In this document: piece by piece, positions 23,108-34,727 of the stretch
Numbering within the stretch: position 1 is the first letter of the stretch
How the letters are laid out: each line of letters starts with the position of its first letter
Assembly (NCBI GenBank): GCA_963921935.1
Contig: OY998177.1
Coordinates: forward strand, 113,886,067 to 113,950,066
Reading direction: 5' to 3'
DNA: 64,000 nt
Source of the DNA: Galeruca laticollis
Taxonomy: Eukaryota; Arthropoda; Insecta; Coleoptera; Chrysomelidae
Translations under genes and position numbers: made by a program
The notes under the pieces: model-generated
What the model saw: only the letters and a program-made list of their open reading frames with translations
Databases searched by the model: none
Told to the model about the DNA's origin: nothing

Positions 23108-24285
23108 CAAAACATGTTATGTATTCGTCGTTGAGTTCAATTTTTGCAGCCTTCTTTAAACATTTCGTGAAAAGTTTGGTTAGTCGTGCAAAGTCCTTGA
23201 TAAACCGTCTGTGATATCCAAGCAATCCTAAGAATTCTTTGAGTTGCTTGGGTGTTTTAGGTATCGGATAGTTGAGTAGTGAATAATTTTTTTCGGGGTT
23301 TGGTTTAACCCGGTCAGGTGTTACTACGTGACCTACGTAAGCCATTTCTTTCCTTAAGAACTCAGATTTATTTAGCTGAACTTTAAAGTTTGCTTCTCTG
23401 AGTCTCTGAAAAACTGTCTTTAGGCGCTCTAAATGTTCTTGTAATGAGGTTGAATATACAATAATATCGTCTAGGTATACTAAACACATCTCATTTTGTA
23501 TACCTCTTAGTATGTTATATCGACGACACGCTGGAAAGTGGCTGGCGCATTTTTCAATCCAAAAGGCATGCACAGGAACTCCCAATGGCCATTTTCGGTG
23601 TTAAATGCCGTATTTTCGATGTCAGTTTCTTCCATCTCAATTTGGTGGAAGCCACTGGCTAAATCTATTGTAGAGAAATATTGGCAATTGCCCAATTTGT
23701 TAAGTAACTCTGTGATATTTGGTAGGGGTTATGGATCTTCAATAGTCTTCTCGTTTAGTTTCCTATAGTTGATGACCACTCTCCATTTTTGTTGATTACT
23801 GGCATCTAATTTCTTGCTTAACACCCACATCGGAGAAACTTCATGGTGAATTAGATGGCCGAATAATTTTTGAATCTAACATTTTTTGGATTTGATTAGT
23901 ACTTTCTTGCGTATGTACGAAAGGATACCGATAAGTTTTTGTAACTCATCTGTCGTATATATATATTATGTTCAATTTTATTTGTAAATGATAGTGGTTC
24001 ATCTTCATAAAATATATCGCTATATTCTTGACAAAGTTTTAATATTTTTTTCTTTTCTGCACTTTTCATGTGACCAGTTATAATTTTATTAAGGTCTGAT
24101 GGTATATTATTTAAATCAATGTTTTCTATTTCATTTTCGTCAAAACATTCAACTTCAAATGGTTCTGAAAAATCTATAGATACGGTACTGTCAGATTTGT
24201 TTAATATTGTAGTAAAAACATACCCGTTTTTTGCAGTGCTAAGGCATTGTGGAATTTCGCAGTTAGGAAACTTTTGATAAGGAAT
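23108..24285 (-). pseudogene. Gypsy reverse transcriptase
   Basis: The N-terminal leader (about 24285-23960) has ILKLCQEYSDIFYEDEPLSF, the usual approach to the RT. After frame changes near 23930 and 23740 come LPNITELLNKLGNCQYFSTI and DLASGFHQIEM (catalytic Asp of motif A), FLCMPFGLKNAPATFQRV (motif B), and, after a one-base shift near 23515-23530, CLVYLDDIIVYS (YxDD motif C), then RLREANFKVQLNKSEFL and LKEFLGLLGYHRRFIKDFA. All standard Ty3/Gypsy RT blocks are present, but at least three frame changes and a stop in IEDP* break it. The 3' side is cut by the TIR element at 23100, the 5' side by the Harbinger element. Confidence 0.9.
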
Positions 24286-24609
24286 AAAAGGTTCGTTCGT
24301 AGAGCAGTAAGAAACCGTTAGCAACTGTACTGCACAGGCGCATTTCGTTAAAGAGCGTTCGCACAAGCCAAACCAAAATTCAGTGATAAAAAATCCAACG
24401 TTCGTACAAAGAAAATAGTCGGTTTGAAACTGATTGGCAACCGTCAGAATAATTCGCTGACTAATAAGAAATTTTAAGTTGGAGAGATGTCAGACATGCG
24501 CAGTTCATAATCACATTGATAATTATCCAATAGGAAATTAATGTAAGTGTTTTTAAATGAAACTCAAGGTCTCTAGTTAATTCCACAATATAATACAAGT
24601 TATTGAAAA

Positions 24610-24665
24610 TTCTAAAAAATTGACAATTGTTTCGATAAATCAATATCATCGTCAGAATGACAGAA
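24610..24665 (-). ncRNA. Candidate hammerhead ribozyme, PLE dimer left arm
   Basis: Same core (CTGACGA, GAAAC, GTC), stems and extra T as at 5073-5128, on the minus strand. Stem I TTCT:AGAA plus ATT:AAT is intact. Confidence 0.55.
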
Positions 24666-24922
24666 GTTACATTTCATTTTATGCCTACCTGATGTTTAGT
24701 AGTTATATTTTTGGCTAGACCAAGAAGTAACCTAACTTGTGATTGGCTTAATATATGTTTATAAAAAAAAAAAAGAAGAAGATGTGATATTACAAATATT
24801 GAAGCTTAGATATTATTAGCCCTATGGTGATATCCTGGATATCATTTTTCCAATTAAGATCAGTATAACTGTGCAATGATATAGAAAACCAGGAAAACTA
24901 TATCTGCTGATCTTTACAATTA

Positions 24923-26893
24923 TCACTTAAGAAGACAGTTTATTAGTGGAGAATTCCCTAGATTTAACTGTTCATTGACAACTTCATATTGTGGGTTTCT
25001 TAAATGTCTTCTAATTTCCAGTTCTTCAAGGAAATCCAGTTCTTGTTTCTTTTCACAAATATGCAGCACTTCTAGTTCTGTGTTAGGTGTCAATGAATGA
25101 TTGGTGTCAAGTAGATGTTTTGCGTAGTGGGATTTATCTGGTTGTTTTAATCTGTAAGCTCGTAAGTGCTCACTGTATCGTATTTCAAAATTCCTAAGGG
25201 TCTGACCCAAATAGACAGCATTACATTCTGGACATTTGAGTTTATATATACCTGACTTCTTTAATAGTGGTATTTTTGTTTTTACATTTAACTATTTTGT
25301 ACTAACGTTACTTTCTGTTTTAAAAGAAATTGTTGCATTCGTTGCTGAAGATATTATCTTTGAAATATTATTAGAAATATTTCCTGCATATGTGATGGTT
25401 TTATAAGTTTTAATTTCATCAGCTTGTTTAGGATATATTAGTTGTAATGCCACTTTTTTCTCTTTTTTACTAATTAGTTTATTTATCATATCTAATGGAT
25501 AACCGTTAGATGTTGCTATTTGTCTAATTGTATTAATCTCTCTATCAAAATTACATTTGTTCATAGGAACTGAAAAAGCTCTATGTATCATTGAATTATA
25601 TGCTGCTAGTCTGTGTGAGACAGGGTGGTTAGAATTGAATGGAATTGTCACATCAGTCTGTGTTGGTTTTCGGTAAATTGAATAATCAAGTACATCATTA
25701 ACTCTTTGAATTTTTAAATCAAGAAAATTGATTGAGCTATTTTCTTCAATTTCTAATGTAAATTTAATTTTCGGGTGTAAATTATTGATGTGGTTGAAAA
25801 ACACATCTAATTGTCGCTCACTACCCATAAAACAAGCTAATATGTCATCCACATATCTATACCAAAATAAAATATTTTTCGAAATATTACTTTCAAAGAT
25901 CTTTCTTTCTAAATTCTCCATAAAAATGTTTGCTAAAATAGGTGATATAGGGCTTCCCATTGGTAAACCTTCATTTTGAATATATATCTTATTGTCAAAA
26001 GTGAAATAATTCTGATTAATGCATACATCAAATAAATTAAGTATATCTGATATTATTCCTGGATTAATATTTTTATCTTCTAGTAATTTTCTTACAAGTA
26101 TTAGACATTCTTTAGGAGGAATTTTAGTAAACATATTAGTTACATCGAACGATATGAGTTTATAGTTATCTTGCAAGTGGATTGATTTCAACTTTTTGAT
26201 TAGTTCTATTGAATTTCTAATTGAGTACTGAGATTCATATCCGTAAGTATTGAGTATATTGTTGAGCTTTTTTGCCAATATATTATTAGGAGCATTAACA
26301 TAAGAGACTACAGGTCTAATTGGTTTCGTTATTTTATGTAATTTAACTGTTCCATATAATTGTGGACAATGAGGATTCTTATGTATGATAGACCTCTTTT
26401 CGTAATCATTTAAAAGATAATTTGAATTATTAACAATATCCCTTACATTATTAGAAAACTTCTTTGTTGGGTCTGCTTTAAGAACTTTTACATCGCTGGA
26501 TTCTATAAAGTTATATACTTTGGAATTGTAATTTTCAGTCGTCAAAATGACAGTAGCATTCCCCTTATCGGATTTTGTAACTGTTAGGTTATTGTTCTCT
26601 ATCTTCTCTTTTATTGCGTTTAAAACTGAAATGTCATTTTTTGTTTGACGTTTAACTTTTGAAGGTTCAATATTTTTGATTAAATTGGCAATTTTTAATT
26701 TCTCATGAAGAAAATTATTTGAATTAGATTTTAAAGCTATTTCTGACTCTGTACCTAAAATTTGTTTAATATTATTCGTAAATTTAGGTGGTATGCTGTA
26801 CTTTAAACCTTTATTTAAAAATTCTATTTCACTATTTGTAAAGTTAGTGTCTGAAAGGTTTTTTAAATAAAGGTTTAAAGTACAGCATACCAC
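24923..26893 (-). pseudogene. Penelope-like RT plus GIY-YIG endonuclease, left copy
   Basis: Reads from the dimer centre outward. The N-terminus is truncated; true PLE sequence starts about residue 12. RT motifs: SFDVTNMFTKIPPKE (motif A, Asp), EGLPMGSPISPILANIFM (motif B), FWYRYVDDILACFMG (motif C YVDD) and INFLDLKIQ. A linker follows, then an in-frame TAG at 25289-25291 where the right copy has TTG (Leu). Beyond it, 25288-24923 holds the GIY-YIG domain with GQTLRNFEIRYSEHL. The RT provides cDNA synthesis and the nuclease nicks the target. The single stop separates the two domains. Otherwise close to the right copy, suggesting recent activity of the source. Confidence 0.93.
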
Positions 26894-28758
26894 CTAAATT
26901 TACGAATAATATTAAACAAATTTTAGCTACAGAGTCAGAAATAGCTTTAAAATCTAATTCAAATAATTTTCTTTATGAGAAATTAAAAATTGCCAATTTA
27001 ATCCAAAATATTGAACCTTCAAAAGTTAAACGTCAAACAAAAAATGACATTTCAGTTTTAAACGCAATAAAAGAGAAGATAGAGAACAATAACCTAACAG
27101 TTACAAAATCCGATAAGGGGAATGCTACTGTCATTTTGACGACTGAAAATTACAATTCCAAAGTATATAACTTTATAGAATCCAGCGATGTAAAAGTTCT
27201 TAAAGCAGACCCAACAAAGAAGTTTTCTAATAATGTAAGGGATATTGTTAATAATTCAAATTATCTTTTAAATGATTACGAAAAGAGGTCTATCATACAT
27301 AAGAATCCTCATTGTCCACAATTATATGGAACAGTTAAATTACATAAAATAACGAAACCAATTAGACCTGTAGTCTCTTATGTTAATGCTCCTAATAATA
27401 TATTGGCAAAAAAGCTCAACAATATACTCAATACTTACGGATATGAATCTCAGTACTCAATTAGAAATTCAATAGAACTAATCAAAAAGTTGAAATCAAT
27501 CCACTTGCAAGATAACTATAAACTCATATCGTTCGATGTAACTAATATGTTCACTAAAATTCCTCCTAAAGAATGTCTAATACTTGTAAGAAAATTACTA
27601 GAAGATAAAAATATTAATCCAGGAATAATATCAGATATACTTAATTTATTTGATGTATGCATTAATCAGAATTATTTCACTTTTGACAATAAGATATATA
27701 TTCAAAATGAAGGTTTACCAATGGGAAGCCCTATATCACCTATTTTAGCAAACATTTTTATGGACAATTTAGAAAGAAAGATCTTTGAAAGTAATATTTC
27801 GAAAAATATTTTATTTTGGTATAGATATGTGGATGACATATTAGCTTGTTTTATGGGTAGTGAGCGACAATTAGATGTGTTTTTCAACCACATCAATAAT
27901 TTACACCCGAAAATTAAATTTACATTAGAAATTGAAGAAAATAGCTCAATCAATTTTCTTGATTTAAAAATTCAAAGAGTTAATGATGTACTTGATTATT
28001 GAATTTACCGAAAACCAACACAGACTGATGTGACAATTCCATTCAATTCTAACCACCCTGTCTCACACAAACTAGCAGCATATAATTCAATGATACATAG
28101 AGCTTTTTCAGTTCCTATGAACAAATGTAATTTTGATAGAGAGATTAATACAATTAGACAAATAGCAACATCTAACGGTTATCCATTAGATATGATAAAT
28201 AAACTAATTAGTAAAAAAGAGAAAAAAGTGGCATTACAACTAATATATCCTAAACAAGCTGATGAAATTAAAACTTATAAAACCATCACATATGCAGGAA
28301 ATATTTCTAATAATATTTCAAAGATAATATCTTCAGCAACGAATGCAACAATTTCTTTTAAAACAGAAAGTAACGTTAGTACAAAATTGTTAAATGTAAA
28401 AACAAAAATACCACTATTAAAGAAGTCAGGTATATATAAACTCAAATGTCCAGAATGTAATGCTGTCTATTTGGGTCAGACCCTTAGGAATTTTGAAATA
28501 CGATACAGTGAGCACTTACGAGCTTACAGATTAAAACAACCAGATAAATCCCACTACGCAAAACATCTACTTGACACCAATCATTCATTGACACCTAACA
28601 CAGAACTAGAAGTGCTGCATATTTGTGAAAAGAAACAAGAACTGGATTTCCTTGAAGAACTGGAAATTAGAAGACATTTAAGAAACCCACAATATGAAGT
28701 TGTCAATGAACAGTTAAATCTAGGGAATTCTCCACTAATAAACTGTCTTCTTAAGTGA
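26860..28758 (+). pseudogene. Penelope-like RT plus GIY-YIG endonuclease, right copy
   Basis: Mirror copy of the left gene, open from FLNKGLKYS at the dimer centre. RT motifs are the same, with IFMDNLER instead of IFMENLER. A TGA at 28000-28002 interrupts it after NDVLDY, where the left copy has TCA (Ser). The rest of the linker and the intact GIY-YIG domain (SGIYKLKCPECNAVYLGQT, RYSEHLRAY) run to TGA 28756-28758. The two copies thus carry different single nonsense changes and share none. The N-terminal part of a full PLE protein is missing in both. Confidence 0.93.
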
Positions 28759-29013
28759 TAATTGTAAAGATCAGCAGATATAGTTTTCCTGGTTTTCTAT
28801 ATCATTGCACAGTTATACTGATCTTAATTGGAAAAATGATATCCAGGATATCACCATAGGGCTAATAATATCTAAGCTTCAATATTTGTAATATCACATC
28901 TTCTTCTTTTTTTTTTATAAACATATATTAAGCCAATCACAAGTTAGGTTACTTCTTGGTCTAGCCAAAAATATAACTACTAAACATCAGGTAGGCATAA
29001 AATGAAATGTAAC

Positions 29014-29069
29014 TTCTGTCATTCTGACGATGATATTGATTTATCGAAACAATTGTCAATTTTTCAGAA
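29014..29069 (+). ncRNA. Candidate hammerhead ribozyme, PLE dimer right arm
   Basis: CTGACGA at 29024-29030, GAAAC at 29046-29050, GTC at 29055-29057; stem pairs as at 5073-5128. One base in the stem I internal loop differs (T to C). Confidence 0.55.
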
Positions 29070-29393
29070 TTTTCAATAACTTGTATTATATTGTGGAATT
29101 AACTAGAGATCTTGAGTTTCATTTAAAAACACTAATATGAGCATATTCCACGAAGTAAGGGTCGAGACAGTCAATTTTCAGGAAATTAATGAGCTGTTTA
29201 TTTGTTTTTTCGTTGGTGTTAGAATGTGATAACAAATAATTGGAGAAGATTAACTAGAGAAAAAATTACCAAATTAGGCAGTGCCAGAATAACTGAAGCA
29301 AGGTATGAAATACATTTTCATTTGTGCCTTAGGGTTATTTATGTAGGTACACAAATGATATACAGAATATTTATTGTTTTTTTTTATTTTAGG

Positions 29394-30660
29394 ATGTTTG
29401 AGAACGATTTATTGAGTTCGTCATCAAGTGATGAGGAGCTATTTGCGGTGTTTGATCAGCGACCAAAGCACAAAAATGATAATTACTTGGAAGAAACAGT
29501 TCCACAGTATAGTGACGAACAATTTATGGAACATTTTAGAGTCAGTAGAGAGGTGGCTAATGGCATCGAGGAACGCTTTAGAAATTCACAATATTTTTCC
29601 CATCATAGTGGAGAGTTTGGAAAGCTGAGTGCTTCTGATTATACAATAATATTTTTGTGGTTTGCTGGACACGAGGCTGCTTCATACAGAGATGTAGCAG
29701 ACAGATTTAATATAACTATTAGTACTTTACGTAAAGTAGTTGAAAGAATAGTGTACTTTTTAAGTAACTTGTCACCCCAAATTATTACTTGGCCCACAAT
29801 AGAAGAATAAAATTACATCAAGGGACAATTTCTAATAAATGGGTTTCCTGATGTAATAGGAGTAATAGATGGTTCCCATATTAAAATTGATAAACCATCT
29901 GAAGACCCTGATTCCTATATAAACAGAAAGGGACTTTATTCTACGCAGGTGAGTTTTTTACGTTATAAGTATCACTTATATATGTTGTGATAAGTAATGA
30001 AATGTATAAATTTGTTTAATCATTTTATTACATCCAGTAATTTTTTTAACTAATGAAATTCAAATATTTATTCAAACATAAACAGCAATGAGTTGATAAA
30101 TGAATTTAAGTTTATTGTTTTATTTTTAGGTGCAGGTTGTGTGTGATCATAGACGGAAAATAAGGGATATTACAGTGGGTTTTCCAGGATCTGTACATGA
30201 CAGTAGAGTGTTTCGGGCACCCCCATTGTCAACAACCCTCCACGAAAAATGTAGAAACAGTTATATTTTTGGTGACAGTGGTTTCCCTTGTTTGCAATAT
30301 TTGTTAACCCCATACAAAGATTTGGGAAATTTAACAAGGGTTCGACAAAACTACAACAAAAAATTATCTGCAACACGTTACGTCATAGAGCACTGCTTTG
30401 GCATCCTAAAGCAAAAATTTAGGCAGCTGTATCACCTAAAATTACGAAGTGATCAAGACATAGCAAATTTTATAAGAGCGGCTTGTGTACTCCATAATTT
30501 GGCAATAGATTATGATTTCCCAGAAAATGAAAAACTGCGAAATGTAGATGTAATTAATCATGATCATAACTACAACGCACATGGTGAGGAACCCCAAGAT
30601 GAACGAGATGGAGTAGTTATAAGAAACCAAGTTGCCAATATTTCAATTAATAATATGTAA
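29394..30660 (+). pseudogene. Harbinger transposase (DDE_Tnp_4 family), one stop, one intron
   Basis: The ATG at 29394 lies just after a pyrimidine-rich tract and AG at 29391-29392, probably the end of a 5' intron. Residues 1-138 include an acidic start (SSSSDEELF) and an HTH (SYRDVADRFNITISTLRKVV). A TAA at 29808-29810 breaks the frame; it continues as GFPDVIGVIDGSHIKIDKP (first catalytic Asp), with a GT-AG intron at 29949-30129. Exon 2 (30130-30660) has VQVVCDHRRKIRDITVGFPG, SVHDSRVFR (second Asp) and RYVIEHCFGILKQKF (Glu). All three DDE residues are present, so a single TAA is the only visible lesion. The protein cuts and joins its own TIRs, normally with the Myb-like partner. Confidence 0.9.
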
Positions 30661-31261
30661 GATTTAAATATAGATGTATATGCATACAGATTCTAAGATT
30701 TCTTTTATTTATTTAGGTGTAGTGTGGCGTTTACCTATTATCAATAGTTTCTGTTGTCAATGGCAACATCTTCTTATGTATTTGTAAAAGAATTAAAGTA
30801 AGAATATTATGTATTATACGACATTTTACACTTTATGGCCTTCCTTTATTTCACTGTCAAAAAAGAACTTTCACAAAAACACTTTTTGTAGAAAATAATA
30901 AAAATATATTTGTCTGTGTAAAAAAAAGTATAAGAATTCTTAAATCTAGCAACAGGTGTATACATATCAAAAACAAGGAACATAATTCACACTCAAATCT
31001 TAATTTATAAACCAATAAATACTCTTAAAGTTGCTATACAAAGAACAAAAAATAAGTACTCTCAACTCTCACTAAATGTAACTTAAAAAAATTAACATAT
31101 ACATATGGAAAAACTAACAAAAAATATAAAAAAAACCAAGAGGAAATTCTCAAACATAAATGTTGTAAAAACAATCGACATTCATAAGAAACAAATTAAA
31201 ATAAAACTGTGTTTTTCTTCTGTAGAATTAATTCCAGCAGATTATTAGTATTTTTATGCAA
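30661..31261. other. Convergent 3' spacer of the Harbinger genes
   Basis: AT-rich spacer between the transposase and Myb-like stop codons, with AATAAA-like signals on both strands. No further gene seen. Confidence 0.6.
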
Positions 31262-32001
31262 TTAATTCCTTTCTTTTAAAACATTAATTTTCATTTCTCT
31301 AGCACCCTGTTTTTTTAATTCAAGTTCATACAGTTTGATAAATTTTTCTTTTTCAAATGCCATTTTCTCTTTATGTCTGTTCTCCTTCTGTACACTAATT
31401 ATTTCTAATATTTCATTATTTTTATATCTTGGCCTTCTTATGGCTGATTTCTTTGGTTGTGCTAATTTTCTTTTTTGAGGAAGGTAATTTGGATTTTCTC
31501 TATTTATATTTAAGGCTGAACTTCCAGCTTCTGGCTCAAACGTACTTACACATTGGTCTAAACCGTCACCTGTATCTTTAGAGCATCCAGGTTTTGGTTC
31601 TGAGATGGCTTTAGAATCTACAATTTGAGAAGTCGAACACTGGTGCCGTGACGAAATGTCAGTAATAGTTTCTGTTGATAAAATAACAGTAGGGTTTATG
31701 TTTTTCTTTTTCCCTAGAATTTTCGCCATTTCATCAGCGTACTCGAAGAATAACCTACCGCGTCCTGTTCTCTTCACCTTATCAACAATTTTTTTGTAAT
31801 TTCGTTCTAGTACACGCCATCTATTTTCACAGTTGTTAGCCGAAACCATAACTCCTAGAGCTTTAAATTGACTAGAAATAACCTCCCACATTCTTTTCAA
31901 ATTACGTATTTCTAAAGTGCCAACTTTTGACCTATACTTCTGGTATATATCCAGTAGCATAAGGGTATGTGTTCTTGTCCATGTGAATGATGTGCTACAA
32001 T
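31262..32001 (-). CDS. Harbinger accessory Myb/SANT-like DNA-binding protein
   Basis: Open from a probable splice acceptor (TTTTCAG, just above 32001) to the stop at 31262. The Myb/SANT-like trihelix spans SFTWTRTHTLMLLDIYQKYR, IRNLKRMWEVISSQFK and NCENRWRVLERNYKKIVDKV, with the conserved Trp residues of each helix. A Ser/Glu/Pro-rich middle, a basic KRKLAQPKKSAIRRPR nuclear-localisation-like patch and a charged C-terminal helix (KENRHKEKMAFEKEKFIKLY) follow. In PIF/Harbinger elements such a protein brings the transposase to the TIRs and nucleus. The first ATG in the exon is 31960, inside the domain, so a 5' exon must supply the true start; I could not place it. No internal stop. Confidence 0.8.
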
Positions 32002-32476
32002 CTGAAAATTAATGACCAGACGTTGTATTCTCAGTGCTCGTTAGGGGGTTCTCTAGTTCTGAGGAATTATTTGTTGTGTTAAAAACTAAGAATTCATCCA
32101 AAATCAGGTTATCACTTGCTAAAAAACATAATATAAAGAAAATGTCGACAACAGGTAAAATGCCAAAAACATACTTTCCATCCTTTTTCTGTAAATACCA
32201 GCTTTATAAAATTTTCAATATTAATATATCACAACTTAAGAAATATATATTTGATCACAAATTATTTTTCTCAACGATCAGATATTAAGGTTAGTTTTCG
32301 GATTTCGGCACAGTTGTATTTGAGTTTACATTAGTTAGGGAAAATATCATATTTGCGTTCTTAGAGTGAAAAATTTCCAACCGATTTGAAACCAATCATA
32401 AACCGCGCATGCGTACATAATAATCAGAAATTGGTTGGTAACCGTTAGCAAATTATGTTCTACGAACAAACCTAAA

Positions 32477-33039
32477 AATATCTCCATGTGTAACACTTGT
32501 TTTTATTTTATCAACTTGTTGCGATATAGGAGATACGGTTACAAGATTAAGGTCAGCGTTCACCTCGTGGTAATGAAGTTTTATTTTACTAGGAGTGATA
32601 AAAAATCCTTCTTGGAAATTTAGTTTGGCTTCTAATATTTTTAAATTATCTAATCCAATTAGACCATCAAAAACATTATGAAATTTAGAGAGATAGAATT
32701 TTAATTTTATTGGATTCGGGAGGTTAAATATGTTTGAAGCCAGGATATCGGCTCGGTATTTATGGGCAGATTTTTGAAATACTGTTGTTACTACGAATGG
32801 GTAATTTTTAATATCACTAGAATAATATTTGAACGCTAAGTAGAGATTTATAAATGATCGACTATATAGGTCCGGTATCTATTAGAAATTTTAAATTATT
32901 TTCGGGTAAAATGATACAGGGTAAGGGTAAGGTAGGTTTTCCGATTTTCGTTTTTGTTAACTGTGTCATCATTATCACTAATATCGTTATTAGGACTTGA
33001 ATTATCCAAATAGAATTGATCAGCAGTATGATCAGAATA
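32477..33039 (-). pseudogene. Gypsy aspartic protease and pol leader
   Basis: The region above 33039 is the gag C-terminus (NDYDYSDHTADQFYL). A frame change follows, then LPCIILPENNLKFLIDTGPI, a retroviral-type protease start with catalytic Asp-Thr-Gly near 32875. A stretch with NPYLAFKYYS and NVFDGLIGLDNLKILEAKLN (flap and C-terminal parts) continues to the Harbinger insertion. Stops and shifts near 32850 and 32930 break it. Confidence 0.75.
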
Positions 33040-33051
33040 ATCGTAATCATT

Positions 33052-33271
33052 GAATAGATGAGGCTTTTACTTGATGAAGATCCATACTGAACGATGAAAT
33101 AAAACAATATAGTTTGTTTAAATCTTCATATATTTGAACTAATGTTCAATTTAAACTTGTTGACGCGTTTTGACAAAGCTACTGTGTTAGTTAAACGCGT
33201 CAACAAGTTTAAATTGAACATTAGTTCAAATATATGAAAATTCAAACAAACTATATTGTTTTATTTCATCC
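33052..33271. mobile_element. PLE-B inverted dimer, 220 bp, with 12-bp TSD (one mismatch)
   Basis: ATCGTAATCATT (33040-33051) and ATCGTAATTATT (33272-33283) flank it and duplicate Gypsy gag codons (NNYD). Inverted arms match those of 7101-7294; the extension (CTTTTACTTGATGAAGATC and neighbours) is on the left here and the short end (TTTTATTTCATC) on the right, the reverse of the first copy. Confidence 0.7.
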
Positions 33272-33283
33272 ATCGTAATTATT

Positions 33284-34434
33284 ATTTAAATATTCCCAAT
33301 TTTCGGGTTCATAGTTTTCTAAGGTATCTACACTATAAAGTTCTTCCGAAGTATAATTCGGACGTTTAGTTTGTCTAAAAGTATTAGTAGATGGCGGCAG
33401 TCTTTTATATATTGGTTGATTTTGATTGTTTGGGTGAGTATTTCGGGTGCTAGTAGACATGGGCGTTGGTTGAGGTAGGTTAGCGTTAGAATTTGGCCTG
33501 AAAACATTCATATTTTGGTTGGGCCTTCTGAAAATTTGTGAGGCCCTAGGAAAATTTTGTAGAGTAGGTCTTGGATTTATTGGGATTGTTTGTGAGGGTA
33601 AATTGTTCTGTCTTGCGAAAAAATTATTTGGAGTTTGGGAATTTAATGTTTGTAAGTTGGGACTGGGTGAGCTAAAATTGGTATAATGATTTTGAGTAGG
33701 TGGTTGATAATTAGATTTGAAATCATTCGTTGGTCGAGAGTTATGTCTGAAAGGTTGTGTTGTTCTATGATTATTTTTTGATGCTTTGCTTCGCTTAATG
33801 ATGTCGGTTTCATATAACGAATTGTAGTTCCAATAGGTTCTTTTAACCCAAAAAGGAGAGTTTTTAATGTTAAATTTTGAAATAATTGTCGTTCTAAAAT
33901 TTTACCATCTTCTGTTGTTTCATGTAAATTCACATAACTACAAAGTAAGTTCAGAATGTGCAAACATCTATCATAAAATGATTGTGCACTTTCATTTGAG
34001 TTCTGTGTTAGCATTACGAGATCCCTGTTTAGATATGCTTCATCTTGTTGATCCGAGAAATTTCTCATCAATACGTCTTTTAATTCGTTACATGTGTTAC
34101 ATGTCTGAATATCAATGGCTGTTTTAATTTCACCTTTTATTTTAGCAATTATAGAATTCAACAAATGAATGTTTCGAAAATTATTTGGATTTGCCCTATC
34201 AATGAAATTATTTATGAGTGATTTGTTAACAGAAATAAATCTATTTAGATCATTTGGATTCCCGTCAAAATCGGGGATGCAATTTGAATACTCCCATTTG
34301 AAACATTGTACCGCCATATCTATTTGATTATGTACTTTACTAATTGAATTTGTCGGATTTGAGTCAGTAGTGGTTTCTAACAATAAATTATTAAATACAC
34401 GAGTTAGTTCATTAACAGTTACTTCAGAATTCAT
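33284..34434 (-). pseudogene. Gypsy gag (17.6/297-like capsid)
   Basis: ATG at 34434. Residues 1-210 form a gag capsid with FKWEYSNCIPDFDGNPNDLN, LLNSIIAKIKGEIKTAID, ELKDVLMRNFSDQQDE, LVMLTQNSNESAQSFYDRCL and LLFGLKEPIGTTIRYMKPTS. This is the zinc-knuckle-lacking gag type of 17.6/297/Tom-like elements. A one-base shift near 33740-33760 moves the Asn/Gln/Pro-rich C-terminus into another frame (NNFFARQNNLPSQTIPINP, ending NWEYLNNNYD), where the PLE-B dimer inserted. The putative primer-binding site lies 275 bp upstream. Confidence 0.82.
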
Positions 34435-34709
34435 AAAGTGTACTTACAGAACGTAAATGATGATTTTAAACATGCCTAATTGGCTATGAGAGTTCACGGC
34501 TGGATCCTCGCAGATTTTAGGCAATAGGGGTCCAAGATCTCGTTGAACGTTTGGTAGTGGCTCGAACAGGTCCTTGGTAGACGGAAGAGTAGTATGGGTA
34601 TCTCACTGCACGAATATCCTCCACAACTTCAATAATATAGTTTACTGTTCGATTTATTTCGGTAAATCGTTAAAACTAAATCGCACATACGATATGCTCG
34701 ACCCGAAAT

Positions 34710-34727
34710 ATCCTACTGACTGCGCCA
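34710..34727 (-). promoter_or_regulatory. Gypsy primer-binding site
   Basis: The minus strand reads TTGGCGCAGTCAGTAGGATA. TGGCGCAGTC followed by a near-match (AGTAGGAT) is the tRNA-Ser-complementary primer site known from 17.6 and 297, which supports the gag-based placement. It marks the inner edge of the 5' LTR. Confidence 0.75.

Larger units (their letters stand above)
24544..29179. mobile_element. PLE-A head-to-head inverted dimer, 4.6 kb, with 12-bp TSD
   Basis: AGGAAATTAATG at 24532-24543 and 29180-29191 flanks the whole dimer, so both copies entered as one insertion. Left copy reads minus (about 26860 to 24544); right copy reads plus (about 26860 to 29179). The 5' ends meet at 26790-26900, where about 70 bp of arm sequence surrounds a spacer of roughly 45 bp. 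The arms are about 2.3 kb and differ by only a handful of bases, giving a near-perfect palindrome. The left terminus is the short tail (AAAACACTTA); the right continues for about 45 more bases (TATGAGCATATTCCACGAAG and beyond). Confidence 0.92.
24289..32473 (+). mobile_element. PIF/Harbinger DNA transposon, nearly complete, with 3-bp TSD
   Basis: TIRs AGGTTCGTTCGTAGAGC (24289) and AGGTTTGTTCGTAGAAC (minus strand, from 32473) match at 15 of 17 bases. AAA at 24286-24288 and 32474-32476 is the likely TSD, and the Gypsy pol sequence continues in frame when the element is ignored. Without the PLE dimer the element is about 3.5 kb, normal for the superfamily. It carries the two expected genes, convergent: transposase (29394-30660, plus) and Myb/SANT-like DNA-binding protein (31262-32001, minus). 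Confidence 0.88.

Noticed and set aside
24289..32473. Five-bp TSD (TAAAA) for the Harbinger element
   Set aside because: If the TIR starts with A, the TSD becomes 3 bp (AAA), the superfamily norm, and the pre-insertion site is the same.
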